NCBI GenBank assembly: GCA_964463245.1
Contig: CAYXBU010000001.1
Coordinates: forward strand, 40,844-104,843
Length of the DNA: 64,000 nt
Direction of reading: 5' to 3'
Source: CAMEON01 sp964463245
GTDB lineage: Bacteria > Bacillota > Clostridia > Oscillospirales > CAG-272
Part shown: in pieces, positions 39,592-49,709 of the stretch
How positions within the stretch are numbered: position 1 is the stretch's first letter
Layout: every line of letters starts with the position of its first letter
The notes under the pieces: generated by a model
Database searches by the model: none
Seen by the model: the letters and a program-made list of their open reading frames with translations, nothing else
Told to the model about the DNA's origin: nothing
Translations under genes and position numbers: made by a program

Positions 39592-39627
39592 AAAAGGCGG
39601 AGCACTCCGCAGAGCACTCCGCCTTTT
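39592..39627 (-). terminator. Terminator of the M28 peptidase gene
   Basis: AAAAGGCGGAG / CTCCGCCTTTT 11-bp stem, with a second internal GCGGAG/CTCCGC palindrome. T-rich on either strand, so probably bidirectional, though the minus-strand gene ending at 39645 is the obvious user. Confidence 0.85.
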
Positions 39628-39644
39628 GTGGTGGTGAGGTGTAT

Positions 39645-41030
39645 TTATCCGACGATACCGCTCGCATCCTCCTGCAGGAGCAGCTGATCCAGCAGGGTGG
39701 AGAACATGGTCAGGTGGTGCATGGGTCTGCCGGGGAAGTAGGCCTCGATGTAGTCCAGATAGTCGTTCTCAGTGTTCATCAGCATCCCGATCAGGTAGGT
39801 CTCGCCGTAGCCGGTGTAGTCGGGGATATCCCAGTTGGTGGCCTCCATGTACAGGTAGGGGATGCCCGCCTTGGCAAAGGGCGCGTGGTCGCTCCAGTTA
39901 CCGGTGGCGGGGGAGGCGTAGGACGGCACGGTCTTTCCGGCGGCCAGGTCATCCGGGGAGAGCTTGTCCCATGTCCAGGGGTTGGACTTGAAGGTCAGGC
40001 CGATCTCATCGGCGACCTGCATGGCATTGTCGTAGGCACCCGTCGCGCTGACGGTCTTGGACTCGTTGTCCTGCACTCCGCCGTAGAGGTAGCAGTAGTC
40101 ACCGCAGACCAGGGAGTCCATGTTGATCATGTACAGGGTGTCGGCCACGGCCTGCTCGCTCATGGCGGCTACATAGGCGGAGGCACCGTACATCCCGTAT
40201 TCCTCGCCCGTCAGGAACACGAATTGGATGGTATAGGCGGTCTCGACGTCATGGAAGGCCTGTGCCGTTGCCAGTCCCAGAGCCACGCCGGAGCCGTTGT
40301 CGCCCGTGCCGGTCCCGTCATAGTGCATGGCGACGATGATGGTCTTCTCGCTCTTGCCGGGCTTGGTCACGATGATGTTCTGACTGTAGCCGGTGGCCTT
40401 GGTGTAGGTGCCGTTCTCGTCCTCGACATACTTCCGACCGGTGCGGCTGTAGGTCTTACCGTCGGTCGTGACCGAGGTCAATGCCGAGGTGGTGGTGTTA
40501 GGGTCATCGACCGGCACATACTTGGACATGGCCACATCCTGATAGACGATGTCCGCCTCGGTGTAGCCCGCCTGCAGCAGCTCGGTGTGGATCCACTTCT
40601 GGCAGAGCAGGAAGTTCTCCCCGGCGAAGCAATCCCGATCCGAGAGCATCTTATCGATGTAGCAGAGCTTGGCGTAGGCCTCAGCGGCGTGGTTGGTATA
40701 GACCACCTCCGGCTCGACCGGCACCTCGGCCTCGGGGGCATCGGTCTCGGCCATGGCATCCGCCAGCGCACCGACCTGCCCACTCAAGGTGCCGATGACC
40801 TCCTCCAGTTCGCCTTGCTTGGACAGGATGTCCGCACCGCTGTCCGGCTTGCCCGCAATGGCGGCGATCTGTTGGGATAGGGCGGCCACGGCACTCTCCA
40901 ACTCCACCTGCTTGCTCATCAGGGCGTCATTGGTCGTTTGGTCATCGACGGCACTGCTGCACCCGATGGTGCCCGCCAGCAGGCAGAGGGCGGCGGCACC
41001 GGACAAAATGGATTTCATAATAGGTTTCAT
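39645..41030 (-). CDS. M28-family zinc aminopeptidase-like lipoprotein
   Basis: 461 residues. Lipoprotein signal with acceptor Cys in GTIGCSS (~24). Residues ~38-90 form a coiled coil with two similar heptad stretches (SKQVELESAVAALSQQI and SKQGELEEVIGTLSGQV). The M28 metallopeptidase domain (~190-450) shows the five ligand blocks: H in AMHYDGTG, D in GDNGSG, EE in LTGEEYGMYGA, D in INMDSL, H in WSDHAPF. It probably removes N-terminal residues from peptides outside the membrane; the substrate is unknown. AAGGAGG precedes the ATG. Monocistronic between a consensus promoter and a terminator. Confidence 0.92.
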   Translation of the reverse strand: MKPIMKSILSGAAALCLLAGTIGCSSAVDDQTTNDALMSKQVELESAVAALSQQIAAIAGKPDSGADILSKQGELEEVIGTLSGQVGALADAMAETDAPEAEVPVEPEVVYTNHAAEAYAKLCYIDKMLSDRDCFAGENFLLCQKWIHTELLQAGYTEADIVYQDVAMSKYVPVDDPNTTTSALTSVTTDGKTYSRTGRKYVEDENGTYTKATGYSQNIIVTKPGKSEKTIIVAMHYDGTGTGDNGSGVALGLATAQAFHDVETAYTIQFVFLTGEEYGMYGASAYVAAMSEQAVADTLYMINMDSLVCGDYCYLYGGVQDNESKTVSATGAYDNAMQVADEIGLTFKSNPWTWDKLSPDDLAAGKTVPSYASPATGNWSDHAPFAKAGIPYLYMEATNWDIPDYTGYGETYLIGMLMNTENDYLDYIEAYFPGRPMHHLTMFSTLLDQLLLQEDASGIVG

Positions 41031-41071
41031 GATCTTGATCCTCCTTCGATCTCGTGATTTGTGATGCCGTT

Positions 41072-41100
41072 ATTATACGCATAAATATGCGGTTTGTCAA
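41072..41100 (-). promoter_or_regulatory. Promoter of the M28 peptidase gene
   Basis: Minus strand: TTGACA (41100-41095), 17-base spacer, TATAAT (41077-41072). Confidence 0.92.
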
Positions 41101-41315
41101 GTACTTTCTGAATAATTTTTCAGAATCGTGAATATAATCGGCAAATTCGAGAATAAAAACTCAAAAATTGTGCATATCGGCGAAGACCCGCAGGGCGGGG
41201 CGGAAGGGGCTCCCTCGCGACATAGGCGGCCGCTTGCCCGCGGACAAAAAGCCCCCCCTCCAAGCGGGCTCACTTGTGCATATTTGACAAAATCGGGAAA
41301 ATCCGCAAAAAAAGC

Positions 41316-41344
41316 TTGACAAAAGGGGGTTTCCGTGATAAAAT
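41316..41344 (+). promoter_or_regulatory. Promoter of rpoB-rpoC
   Basis: TTGACA (41316-41321), 17-base spacer, TAAAAT (41339-41344). The upstream stretch 41101-41315 has no recognisable gene. Confidence 0.85.
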
Positions 41345-41686
41345 AGTAAACTGCATTATAATCGCCAGCATCATGGGGTGGTTCGTGAAAAACGCCATCT
41401 CCCGGCTGGCAGTCCGTCGGCGCTTGTGCATTCTGACGAAGGCGCGCGTCGCGGCGATCTGCCGTCTCCCTCACGGGACGGCACAGGAGGATCAAGGCAT
41501 TTGCCGTGCCCGCCCCGCTCTCATGGATCGGGGAACGAGACCCTCGCCCGCCACGACCGTCTTCCGCTCGTTATGCCCACTCCGGCGGTGCATGGAGGGA
41601 GGGGAGCGTCCTGCGCTGTCCCGCAGGCATCCACTGCCGCCCTGCCCGCATCTCCCGATCAAGAAAGAATGGAGTGATAGTTCTAC
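41345..41686 (+). other. Long untranslated leader of rpoB
   Basis: About 335 bases between the promoter and the rpoB ATG. It is GC-rich, with several short complementary stretches. Open frames that cross it lack convincing starts or composition. No known leader motif is recognised. In most bacteria rplJ/rplL precede rpoB; here rpoB starts its own transcript, so the leader may hold its own control signal (inference). Confidence 0.55.
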
Positions 41687-44600
41687 ATGATTCAACTGAA
41701 AGACCAGAGGCTCGGCGAGAACACCCGCAAGTCCTTCTCCCGCACCCGCTTTAACCTGGAGCTGCCTAACCTGGTAGAGGTACAGACCCGCTCCTATGAG
41801 TGGTTCCTGCGCGAGGGACTGACCGAGGTTCTGCATGAGGTCTCCCCCATCGTGGACTTCTCGGGCAACCTGCTCATCGAGTTCGTTTCCTTTACTCTGA
41901 GTGACGAGCCGAACTACCCCGTTGAGGAGTGCAAGGAGCGGGATGTCAACTACGCGGCGCGCCTCAAGGTAAACGTTCGGCTGACCAACAAGCAGACCGG
42001 CGAGGTCAAGCAGGGAGACGTCTTCATGGGCGAGTTCCCGCTCATGACCGAGACGGGCACCTTCGTCATCAACGGCGCGGAGCGTGTCATCGTCTCCCAG
42101 ATCGTCCGTTCCCCGGGTATGTACTACGCGACCGACATCGACAAGTCGGGCAAGCCGCTCTTCTCGGCACAGGTCATCCCCTACCGCGGCGCATGGCTGG
42201 AGTATGAGTCCGACATCAACGGCGTGATCTATGTCCGTATCGATAAGACCCGCAAGGTGCCCATGACCATGTTCATCCGCGCGCTGGGTCCCGAGACCCG
42301 CGACGACGTGTACGCCCTTCTGGGTGAGGACGACCGCCTGAAGGTCACCTTCGACAAGGACGAGAGTGAGAATCTTGCCGCCGAGAACCATACCTCGGCG
42401 CACATCGAGGCTCTCAAGGAGATCTATAAGAAGCTGCGTCCGGGCGAGCCGCCTCTGGTGGAGTCGGCCGAGACCCTGATCAATAACTATTTCTTCGATC
42501 CCAAGCGGTATGACATCGCTCCCGTGGGTCGCTACAAGTTTGACAAGAAGATGGCTATCTCGGATCGTATCACCGGGCAGGTGGCGGCCGAGGATGTGAT
42601 CTCCCCGCTGACCGGTGAGGTGGTCTGCGAGGCGGGCACGGTCATCAACTCCGAGCTGGCTCTGACCATCGAGCACGCCGGGGTCAACAGTATGGATGTG
42701 CGGCTGGATAACGGCAACACAGTCCGCGTCCTGTCCAACAACACCCTGGAGCCGGAGTATATCATCGGCTGTGATCTCAAGGACTGCGGTGTGCGCGAGA
42801 AGGTACGCACGACCATCCTGCAGGAGATCGTGGAGGCCTGCGGCGGTGACCTGGACGAGGTCAAGCGTCAGGTCAAGCTGCGCCTGTCCGAGCTGTGCCC
42901 CAAGCACATCACCAAGGACGATATCTTCGCTTCCATCAGCTACCTGCTCTGCCTGGCCAACGGCATCGGCTCGGCCGATGACATCGACCACCTGGGCAAC
43001 CGTCGGATCCGCTCGGTGGGTGAGCAGCTCCAGAATCAGTTCCGTATCGGCTTTGTCCGCATGGAGAAGATCATCAAGGAGCGCATGACCACCCAGGACA
43101 ACGACAAACTGACCCCCCAGGCACTCATCAACATCCGCCCTGTCGTGACCGCCATCCGGGAGTTCTTCGGCTCCTCTCAGCTGTCCCAGTTCGCGGATCA
43201 GAATAACCCGCTGGCCGAGCTGACCCACCGTCGCCGTCTGTCGGCACTGGGCCCGGGCGGTCTGTCCCGTGACCGCGCCTCCTTCGATGTCCGTGACGTG
43301 CACTACACCCAGTACGGCCGTATGTGCCCCATCGAGACCCCTGAAGGTCCCAACATCGGTCTGATCTCCTACCTGACCACCTATGCCCGTATCAGCGACT
43401 ACGGCTTCATCGAGGCACCCTACCGTAAGGTCAAGCGTGTGTACGATGAAAACGGCAAGGTCGTGGATCAGTATGTCACCGACGAGGTGGTCTACATGAC
43501 CGCCGATACCGAGGACAGGTATGTCGTGGCGCAGGCCAACGAGCCGTTGGACGAGACCGGACACTTCATTAATAAAAAGGTCACGGCGCGCGAGAAGACC
43601 GAGATCGCATCCATCGATGCCTCCAAGGTCGACTACATGGATGTCTCCCCGAAGATGGTGGTGTCGGTCGCAACGGCTATGATCCCCTTCTTAGAGAACG
43701 ACGACAACACCCGTGCTCTGATGGGTGCGAACATGCAGAAGCAGGCCGTCCCGCTGATGGTCACCGACAGCCCCATCGTGGGTACCGGTATGGAGTACAA
43801 GGCGGCGGTGGATTCCGGTGTCGTCATCACGGCAAAGCGCGCAGGTCGCGTAGAGCACGTCGAGGCCGACCGCATCGTCATCGTGACCGACGAGGGCATG
43901 AAGGACGTGTACACCCTGCGTAAGTTCCGCCGTACCAACCAGGGAACCTGCTTCAATCAGCGCCCCATCGTCAAGCGGGATCAGCTGATCAGTGCAGGAC
44001 AGGTCATCGCGGACGGCCCGGCCACCAGCCGCGGCGAGGTGTCGCTGGGTAAGAACGCCCTGATCGGTTTCATGACCTGGGAAGGCTACAACTACGAGGA
44101 CGCCGTCCTTCTGAACGAGCGTCTGGTGCGGGATGATGTGTATACCTCCCTGCACATTGAGGAATACACCCATGAAGCACGGGATACCAAGCTCGGGCCG
44201 GAGGAGATCACCCGCGAGGTTCCCAACGTCGGCGACGAGGTGCTGAAGGATCTGAACGCCGAGGGTATCGTCAAGAAGGGTACCGAGGTGCGTGCCGGGG
44301 ATATTCTGGTCGGTAAGATCACGCCCAAGGGCGAGACCGAGCTGACCGCCGAGGAGCGCCTGCTCCGCGCCATCTTCGGCGAGAAGGCACGCGAGGTGCG
44401 GGACACCTCCCTGCGCCTGCCGCACGGCGAGTCCGGCGTGGTGGTGGATGTGCGCATCTTCTCCCGCGAGCAGGGCGACGAGCTGCCCGCTTCGGTCAAC
44501 AAAGTGGTCAAGGTCTATATCGCCCAGAAGAGAAAGATCTCGGTCGGCGATAAGATGGCAGGCCGCCATGGTAACAAGGGTGTCGTTTCCCGCATCCTGC

Positions 44601-45664
44601 CGCCCGAGGATATGCCCTTCCTGCCGGACGGTACGCCGCTGGATATCGTGCTGAACCCGCTGGGTGTGCCTTCCCGTATGAATATCGGTCAGGTGCTGGA
44701 GGTGCATCTCGGCATCGCCGCCCGCCGTTTGGGCTGGAAGATCATGACCCCTGTGTTCGACGGTGCCAACGAGAAGGACATCTCGGAGTGTCTGCACATG
44801 GCCAACTACAGCCGTCCCCTGTTCGAGGGCGAGAACCCCGAGGGCAAAGATCTGTACGAGATCGTGCAGCCGGATGAGCCGCACGACATCGACGTGCCCC
44901 CGATGTACGAGGGGGACACCCGCCATTGCTACCGCCTCTTGACTCCCGAGCAGCGGGCGGATGCCGCCTATATCGAGTCGCTCCGTCGGGCGGACACTCT
45001 GCGCCTGTTCGACGGTAAGACCATCCTGTATGATGGTCGTACCGGTGAGCCGTTCGACAACCCCGTAACCGTGGGTATCATGTACTACCTCAAGCTCCAC
45101 CACCTGGTGGACGATAAGATCCACGCGCGCTCCAACGGTCCGTACTCTCTGGTCACGCAGCAGCCCCTGGGCGGTAAGGCTCAGTTCGGCGGTCAGCGTT
45201 TCGGAGAGATGGAGGTCTGGGCACTCGAGGCATACGGCGCCGCATACACCCTGCAGGAGATCCTGACCGTCAAGTCCGACGATATCACCGGACGGCGTAA
45301 GGCCTATGAGGCCATCATCAAGGGTCAGAACATCCCCACGCCCGGTGTGCCGGAGTCCTTCAAGGTCATGGTCAAGGAGCTGCAGGCTCTGGCTCTGGAC
45401 ATCCGCGTCCTGAACCAGAACGGCGAGGAGGTAGACCTCTCGGCTCTCTGCAACGAGGACGACCAGCCTGCCTACCGCCGCCACAACCCGCGGTTTGACC
45501 GTGAGGCTGAGGAAGAGGCCGAGCGTGTGACCGGTCAATTCGTGGAGACCGAGGACCTCTCCGGCTCCTACCTCATGGAAAAGAGCGAGATGAACCCGGA
45601 CGAGGAGTACGATGACGAGGCGGATTACGGCGATGCCGGAGCCGACGAGGGCTACGACGAGTGA
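41687..45664 (+). CDS. rpoB: DNA-directed RNA polymerase subunit beta
   Basis: 1325 residues, ~130 longer than B. subtilis RpoB, partly from an acidic C-terminal tail of ~70 residues rich in Glu, Asp and Tyr. It forms part of the catalytic cleft and one pincer of RNA polymerase. The rifampicin-binding region (~495-530) reads SSQLSQFADQNNPLAELTHR then RRLSALGPGGL, with the sensitive-type Asp, His and Ser at the key positions. Other hallmarks are RMCPIETPEGPNIGLI, the GKITPKGETELTAEERLLRA block and QPLGGKAQFGGQRFGEMEVW at the C-terminal clamp contact. A hairpin in the 75-base gap precedes rpoC. Confidence 0.98.
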   Translation: MIQLKDQRLGENTRKSFSRTRFNLELPNLVEVQTRSYEWFLREGLTEVLHEVSPIVDFSGNLLIEFVSFTLSDEPNYPVEECKERDVNYAARLKVNVRLTNKQTGEVKQGDVFMGEFPLMTETGTFVINGAERVIVSQIVRSPGMYYATDIDKSGKPLFSAQVIPYRGAWLEYESDINGVIYVRIDKTRKVPMTMFIRALGPETRDDVYALLGEDDRLKVTFDKDESENLAAENHTSAHIEALKEIYKKLRPGEPPLVESAETLINNYFFDPKRYDIAPVGRYKFDKKMAISDRITGQVAAEDVISPLTGEVVCEAGTVINSELALTIEHAGVNSMDVRLDNGNTVRVLSNNTLEPEYIIGCDLKDCGVREKVRTTILQEIVEACGGDLDEVKRQVKLRLSELCPKHITKDDIFASISYLLCLANGIGSADDIDHLGNRRIRSVGEQLQNQFRIGFVRMEKIIKERMTTQDNDKLTPQALINIRPVVTAIREFFGSSQLSQFADQNNPLAELTHRRRLSALGPGGLSRDRASFDVRDVHYTQYGRMCPIETPEGPNIGLISYLTTYARISDYGFIEAPYRKVKRVYDENGKVVDQYVTDEVVYMTADTEDRYVVAQANEPLDETGHFINKKVTAREKTEIASIDASKVDYMDVSPKMVVSVATAMIPFLENDDNTRALMGANMQKQAVPLMVTDSPIVGTGMEYKAAVDSGVVITAKRAGRVEHVEADRIVIVTDEGMKDVYTLRKFRRTNQGTCFNQRPIVKRDQLISAGQVIADGPATSRGEVSLGKNALIGFMTWEGYNYEDAVLLNERLVRDDVYTSLHIEEYTHEARDTKLGPEEITREVPNVGDEVLKDLNAEGIVKKGTEVRAGDILVGKITPKGETELTAEERLLRAIFGEKAREVRDTSLRLPHGESGVVVDVRIFSREQGDELPASVNKVVKVYIAQKRKISVGDKMAGRHGNKGVVSRILPPEDMPFLPDGTPLDIVLNPLGVPSRMNIGQVLEVHLGIAARRLGWKIMTPVFDGANEKDISECLHMANYSRPLFEGENPEGKDLYEIVQPDEPHDIDVPPMYEGDTRHCYRLLTPEQRADAAYIESLRRADTLRLFDGKTILYDGRTGEPFDNPVTVGIMYYLKLHHLVDDKIHARSNGPYSLVTQQPLGGKAQFGGQRFGEMEVWALEAYGAAYTLQEILTVKSDDITGRRKAYEAIIKGQNIPTPGVPESFKVMVKELQALALDIRVLNQNGEEVDLSALCNEDDQPAYRRHNPRFDREAEEEAERVTGQFVETEDLSGSYLMEKSEMNPDEEYDDEADYGDAGADEGYDE

Positions 45665-45739
45665 TCCGACCCTTCCCCGCGACCCTTCCGTGCCCGCCGC
45701 CCGTAACTTGCGGGCGGTCGGGACATGAATATAGAATGA

Positions 45740-48700
45740 ATGGAGAAAAAATCTGTGGAGCGTAATGAAATTTCTTCCATCAAGATCGGTCTGGCTTCCC
45801 CGGATATGATCCGGGACTGGTCCTACGGTGAAGTGACCAAGCCCGAGACCATCAACTACCGCACCCTGAAGCCGGAGGTCGGCGGCCTGTTCTGCGAGCG
45901 CATTTTCGGGCCGACCAAGGATGGCGCTTGTATGTGCGGCAAATACAAGAATTCCCACAGTAAGGAGATCATCAAGTGCGAGAAGTGCGGCGTGGACGTG
46001 ACCACCAAGAAGGTGCGCCGCGAGCGCATGGGACATATCGAGCTGGCAAGCCCGGTCTCGCACATCTGGTACTTTAAGGCCATCCCCTCTCGGATGGCTC
46101 TGGTGCTGGACATTTCCCCCAAGCAGCTGGAGCAGGTGCTCTACTTTGCCGAGAATGTCGTGCTGGATCCCGGCAACACCCCCCTGACGACGGGTCTGGT
46201 GCTGACCGAGCGTCAGTATACCGATTACCGCGAGATGTACGGCGACGAGTTCCGTGTCGGCATGGGTGCCGAGGCGGTGCGGGAGCTGCTGTCCAAGATC
46301 GACGTCGAGCAGCTGGCGGCTGACCTCAAGAGCGAGCTGACCCGCGCCACGGGGCAGAAGAAGATCCGCCTGATCAAGCGGCTGGAGGTCATCGAGTCCT
46401 TCCGCGTGTCCGAGAATAAGCTGGAGTGGATGGTGCTGAGCGCACTGCCCGTCCTTCCCCCGGATATCCGCTCTATGGTGCAGCTGGACGGCGGACGCTT
46501 TGCCTCCTCCGATCTCAACGAGCTGTACCGTCGGGTCATCGCCCGTAACAACCGTCTCAAGAAGCTCCTGGAGATCCACACCCCCGACATCGTCATCCGC
46601 AACGAGAAGCGTATGCTGCAGGAGGCTGTGGATGCCCTGATCGACAACGGTCGTCGCGGCAAGCCGGTCACGGGTCCCTCCAACCGTCCCCTCAAGTCGC
46701 TGTCCGAGATGCTGCGCGGTAAGCAGGGACGTTTCCGTCAGAACCTGCTGGGTAAGCGCGTGGACTACTCCGGCCGTTCGGTCATCGTGGTCGGTCCTTC
46801 CCTCAAGATCTACCAGTGCGGTCTGCCCAAGGAGATGGCTCTGGAGCTGTTCAAGCCCTTCGTGGTCAAGAGACTGGTGGAGATGGGCAAGGCGACCAAC
46901 GTCAAGGATGCCCAGAAGAAGATCGAGCGCGTGTACCCCGAGGTGTGGGATGCGCTGGAGAATGTCATCAAGGAGCATCCCGTGCTCTTGAACCGTGCAC
47001 CCACCCTGCACCGCCTGTCCATCCAGGCCTTCGAGCCGGTGCTGGTGGAGGGTCGTGCCATCAAGCTGCACCCGCTGGTGTGTACCGCCTTCAACGCCGA
47101 CTTCGACGGTGACCAGATGCCTGTCCATGTCCCGCTGTCGGTCGAGGCACAGGCCGAGGCGCGCTTCCTCATGCTGTCCTGCAACAACCTGCTCAAGCCC
47201 ATGGACGGTAAGGCCGTGACCATTCCGACTCAGGATATGATCCTCGGCTCCTACTACCTGACCATGGAGAAGGAGGGCGAGCCCGGCGACCGTTGGCCGC
47301 TGACCGATGCAGACGGCAACGCGCTGGTGGACGAGAACGGTGAGCCCATGTACGGCTACCGCCTGTTCCGCAACTTCGATGAGGCCATGATGGCCTATAC
47401 CAACCGCCAGATCGGCCTGCACTCCCGCATCAAGGTACGCATCAGCCGCGACTTTGTCGAGACCGATGCCGAGGGCAACGAGATCACCGTCAGCCGCACG
47501 GCTGTCATCATCACCACGCTGGGACGGATGATCTTCAACCAGCCCCTGCCGCAGGATCTCGGCTTCGTGGATCGTTCGGATCCCGCCAATGCCTTCAAAC
47601 TCGAGGTCGAGTTCGTGGTCAAGAAGAAGCAGCTGGGTCAGATCATCGACCGTTGCATCCGCGCCCATGGTACCGCCGTCTGCGCCGAGATGCTGGATAA
47701 CATCAAGGCTATGGGCTATCAGTTCTCCACGCAGGCTTCCTTCTCCATCTCGGTCTACGATATGACCATCCCCGCCGAGAAGCCCGGCTACCTGGCCGCC
47801 GCACAGAAGGACGTGGATACCATCGCCAAGCACTTCCACCGCGGCGAGCTGTCCGAGGAGGAGCGTTACAAGGCGGTCATCCGCGTGTGGGAGAAGACCA
47901 CCGACAATGTCACCGCCGCGCTGGATAAGGGCTTTAGCAAGTTCAACCCGATCAAGATCATGGCCGACTCCGGAGCGCGTGGTTCCATGACCCAGATGCG
48001 TCAGCTGGCCGGTATGCGCGGACTGATGTTCTCGGCGACCGGTAAGACCATGGAGCTGCCTATCAAGTCCAACTTCCGCGAGGGTCTGAATATTACCGAG
48101 TACTTCATGGGCGCTCGTTCCTCTCGTAAGTCCTTGTCGGATACCGCTCTGCGTACCGCAGACTCGGGTTACCTGACCCGCCGTCTGGTAGATGTGTCCC
48201 AGGAGGTCATCGTCCGCGAGGTCAACTGCGATACCACCAAGGGAACCACGGTCTCGGATGTCATCGACGAGCGGGATAAGAACGTACTGGAGCCGCTGGC
48301 GGATCGTATCATCGGCCGCTTTGCTCTGGGCGATGTCGTGGATCCCGCGACCGGCGAGGTGCTGGTCGCCAATGATACCATGATCTCGGAGGAGGATGCC
48401 GACGCCATCACCAAGGCGGGCATCACCGAGGTCACCATCCGGACACCCATTCAGTGCCACGCACGCTGGGGTATCTGCTCCCACTGCTACGGCGCGGATA
48501 TGTCCACGGGTAAGCTGGTCAGCGTCGGTGAGGCGGTCGGTATCATTGCCGCGCAGTCTATCGGTGAGCCGGGTACCCAGCTGACCATGCGTACCTTCCA
48601 CTCGGGCGGTGTCGCAGGGTCGGATATCACACAGGGTCTGCCCCGTGTTGAGGAGCTGTTCGAGGCGCGTTCCCCCAAGAAGGCCGCCATCATGGCCGAG

Positions 48701-49423
48701 CAGGAGGGCGTGGTCTATGTCCATCAGGATCCCGACACGCCGGGTGTCAGTGATGTGTTCATCCACGACACCGAGACCAACCAGGAGCTGGGCAAGTATC
48801 CCATCCCCTACGGTATGCGTTTGGCGGTCGGTACCGGTGCTCATGTGAAGGTCGGTCAGGCTCTGACCGAGGGCTCCAAGGCTCCCGCCGACATCATGCG
48901 TATCCAGGGTCTGGACGAGGTATACGCTTACCTGATCCGCGAGGTGCAGAAGGTCTACCGTTCTCAGTCCTGTAACGTCAATGATAAGCATATCGAGATC
49001 ATTGCCCGTCAGATGACACGGAAGATCCGCATCGACGAGCCCGGAGATACCACCCTCCTGCCCGGGGCCGTGGTGGATCGCAACGAGCTGGAGGAGGTCA
49101 ACAACCGCACGCTGGCCGACGGCGCCGCGCAGGGACTGGAGCTCCGTCCCGCTACCGGCGAGCCGATCCTGCTGGGTATCACCAAGGCCGCTCTGCAGAG
49201 CGAGTCCTTCCTCTCGGCCGCTTCCTTCCAGGAGACTACCAAGGTACTGGCGGATGCTGCCATCCGCGGCAAGGTGGATCACCTGCGCGGACTCAAGGAG
49301 AATGTCATCATCGGTCGCCTGATCCCCGCCGGTACCGGTATGGAGTGCTACCGCGAGATCACGGTCGAGCCGGGTGAGACTCCCGTGGTCGAGTCGACCT
49401 CCGAGGAGGAGCCGGCATCCTGA
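45740..49423 (+). CDS. rpoC: DNA-directed RNA polymerase subunit beta'
   Basis: 1227 residues. Holds the catalytic Mg site NADFDGDQM (~452-460). The N-terminal zinc site is visible as CMCGKY...CEKCG (~58-80) and the second zinc ligand set as CHARWGICSHCYG (~903-915). The bridge helix and trigger loop lie around SGARGSMTQMRQLAGMRGLM. The ATG at 45740 has a weak ribosome-binding site. A GTG at 45755 is preceded by GGAGAA at good spacing and could be the true start, five residues shorter. It follows rpoB by 75 bases and is read from the same promoter. A Glu-rich tail ends the protein. Confidence 0.97.
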   Translation: MEKKSVERNEISSIKIGLASPDMIRDWSYGEVTKPETINYRTLKPEVGGLFCERIFGPTKDGACMCGKYKNSHSKEIIKCEKCGVDVTTKKVRRERMGHIELASPVSHIWYFKAIPSRMALVLDISPKQLEQVLYFAENVVLDPGNTPLTTGLVLTERQYTDYREMYGDEFRVGMGAEAVRELLSKIDVEQLAADLKSELTRATGQKKIRLIKRLEVIESFRVSENKLEWMVLSALPVLPPDIRSMVQLDGGRFASSDLNELYRRVIARNNRLKKLLEIHTPDIVIRNEKRMLQEAVDALIDNGRRGKPVTGPSNRPLKSLSEMLRGKQGRFRQNLLGKRVDYSGRSVIVVGPSLKIYQCGLPKEMALELFKPFVVKRLVEMGKATNVKDAQKKIERVYPEVWDALENVIKEHPVLLNRAPTLHRLSIQAFEPVLVEGRAIKLHPLVCTAFNADFDGDQMPVHVPLSVEAQAEARFLMLSCNNLLKPMDGKAVTIPTQDMILGSYYLTMEKEGEPGDRWPLTDADGNALVDENGEPMYGYRLFRNFDEAMMAYTNRQIGLHSRIKVRISRDFVETDAEGNEITVSRTAVIITTLGRMIFNQPLPQDLGFVDRSDPANAFKLEVEFVVKKKQLGQIIDRCIRAHGTAVCAEMLDNIKAMGYQFSTQASFSISVYDMTIPAEKPGYLAAAQKDVDTIAKHFHRGELSEEERYKAVIRVWEKTTDNVTAALDKGFSKFNPIKIMADSGARGSMTQMRQLAGMRGLMFSATGKTMELPIKSNFREGLNITEYFMGARSSRKSLSDTALRTADSGYLTRRLVDVSQEVIVREVNCDTTKGTTVSDVIDERDKNVLEPLADRIIGRFALGDVVDPATGEVLVANDTMISEEDADAITKAGITEVTIRTPIQCHARWGICSHCYGADMSTGKLVSVGEAVGIIAAQSIGEPGTQLTMRTFHSGGVAGSDITQGLPRVEELFEARSPKKAAIMAEQEGVVYVHQDPDTPGVSDVFIHDTETNQELGKYPIPYGMRLAVGTGAHVKVGQALTEGSKAPADIMRIQGLDEVYAYLIREVQKVYRSQSCNVNDKHIEIIARQMTRKIRIDEPGDTTLLPGAVVDRNELEEVNNRTLADGAAQGLELRPATGEPILLGITKAALQSESFLSAASFQETTKVLADAAIRGKVDHLRGLKENVIIGRLIPAGTGMECYREITVEPGETPVVESTSEEEPAS

Positions 49424-49507
49424 TCGTGCCGCCTCTTGCTATTCACTAACCAAACAAAATAAACCCCTGCTTTTCCGTGCAAATTGTGGAATAGGGAGAA
49501 ATTTTGG

Positions 49508-49553
49508 CAGGATGGACTGTTCGCTTGACAAACAGTCCATCCTGTGTTATAAT
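49508..49553 (+). promoter_or_regulatory. rpsL operon promoter embedded in a 14-bp perfect inverted repeat
   Basis: TTGACA (49525-49530), 17-base spacer, TATAAT (49548-49553). The arms CAGGATGGACTGTT (49508-49521) and AACAGTCCATCCTG (49531-49544) are perfect inverse copies flanking the -35 box. As RNA from rpoBC read-through, the same bases form a strong hairpin, though without a uridine run. It may be an operator, an rpoC terminator, or both. Confidence 0.88.
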
Positions 49554-49709
49554 ATGATGGTTCCTGTGGGTAGGGATATCTATGCCATGTATAGGGCGAG
49601 ATCCTCCCCGATACAGAACCGACATGGGCAGTTCCACCCCGACGAGGGTCACCTCGGCGGAGTGCCTGTATATAAACATCGAATTTCAGAAGAAGGAGGA
49701 AAAACAGGA

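Noticed and set aside
41097..41495. Minus-strand open frame between the M28 gene and rpoB
   Set aside because: No start signal, covers both promoters, no similarity recognised.
41274..41690. Plus-strand open frame in the rpoB leader
   Set aside because: Overlaps the promoter, no ribosome-binding site, Arg/Pro-rich composition typical of non-coding GC-rich DNA.
43691..49282. Very long open frame on the minus strand opposite rpoB-rpoC
   Set aside because: It is a shadow produced by the strong codon bias of rpoB and rpoC; it has repetitive His/Leu/Gly/Val composition, no start signals and no recognisable domains.
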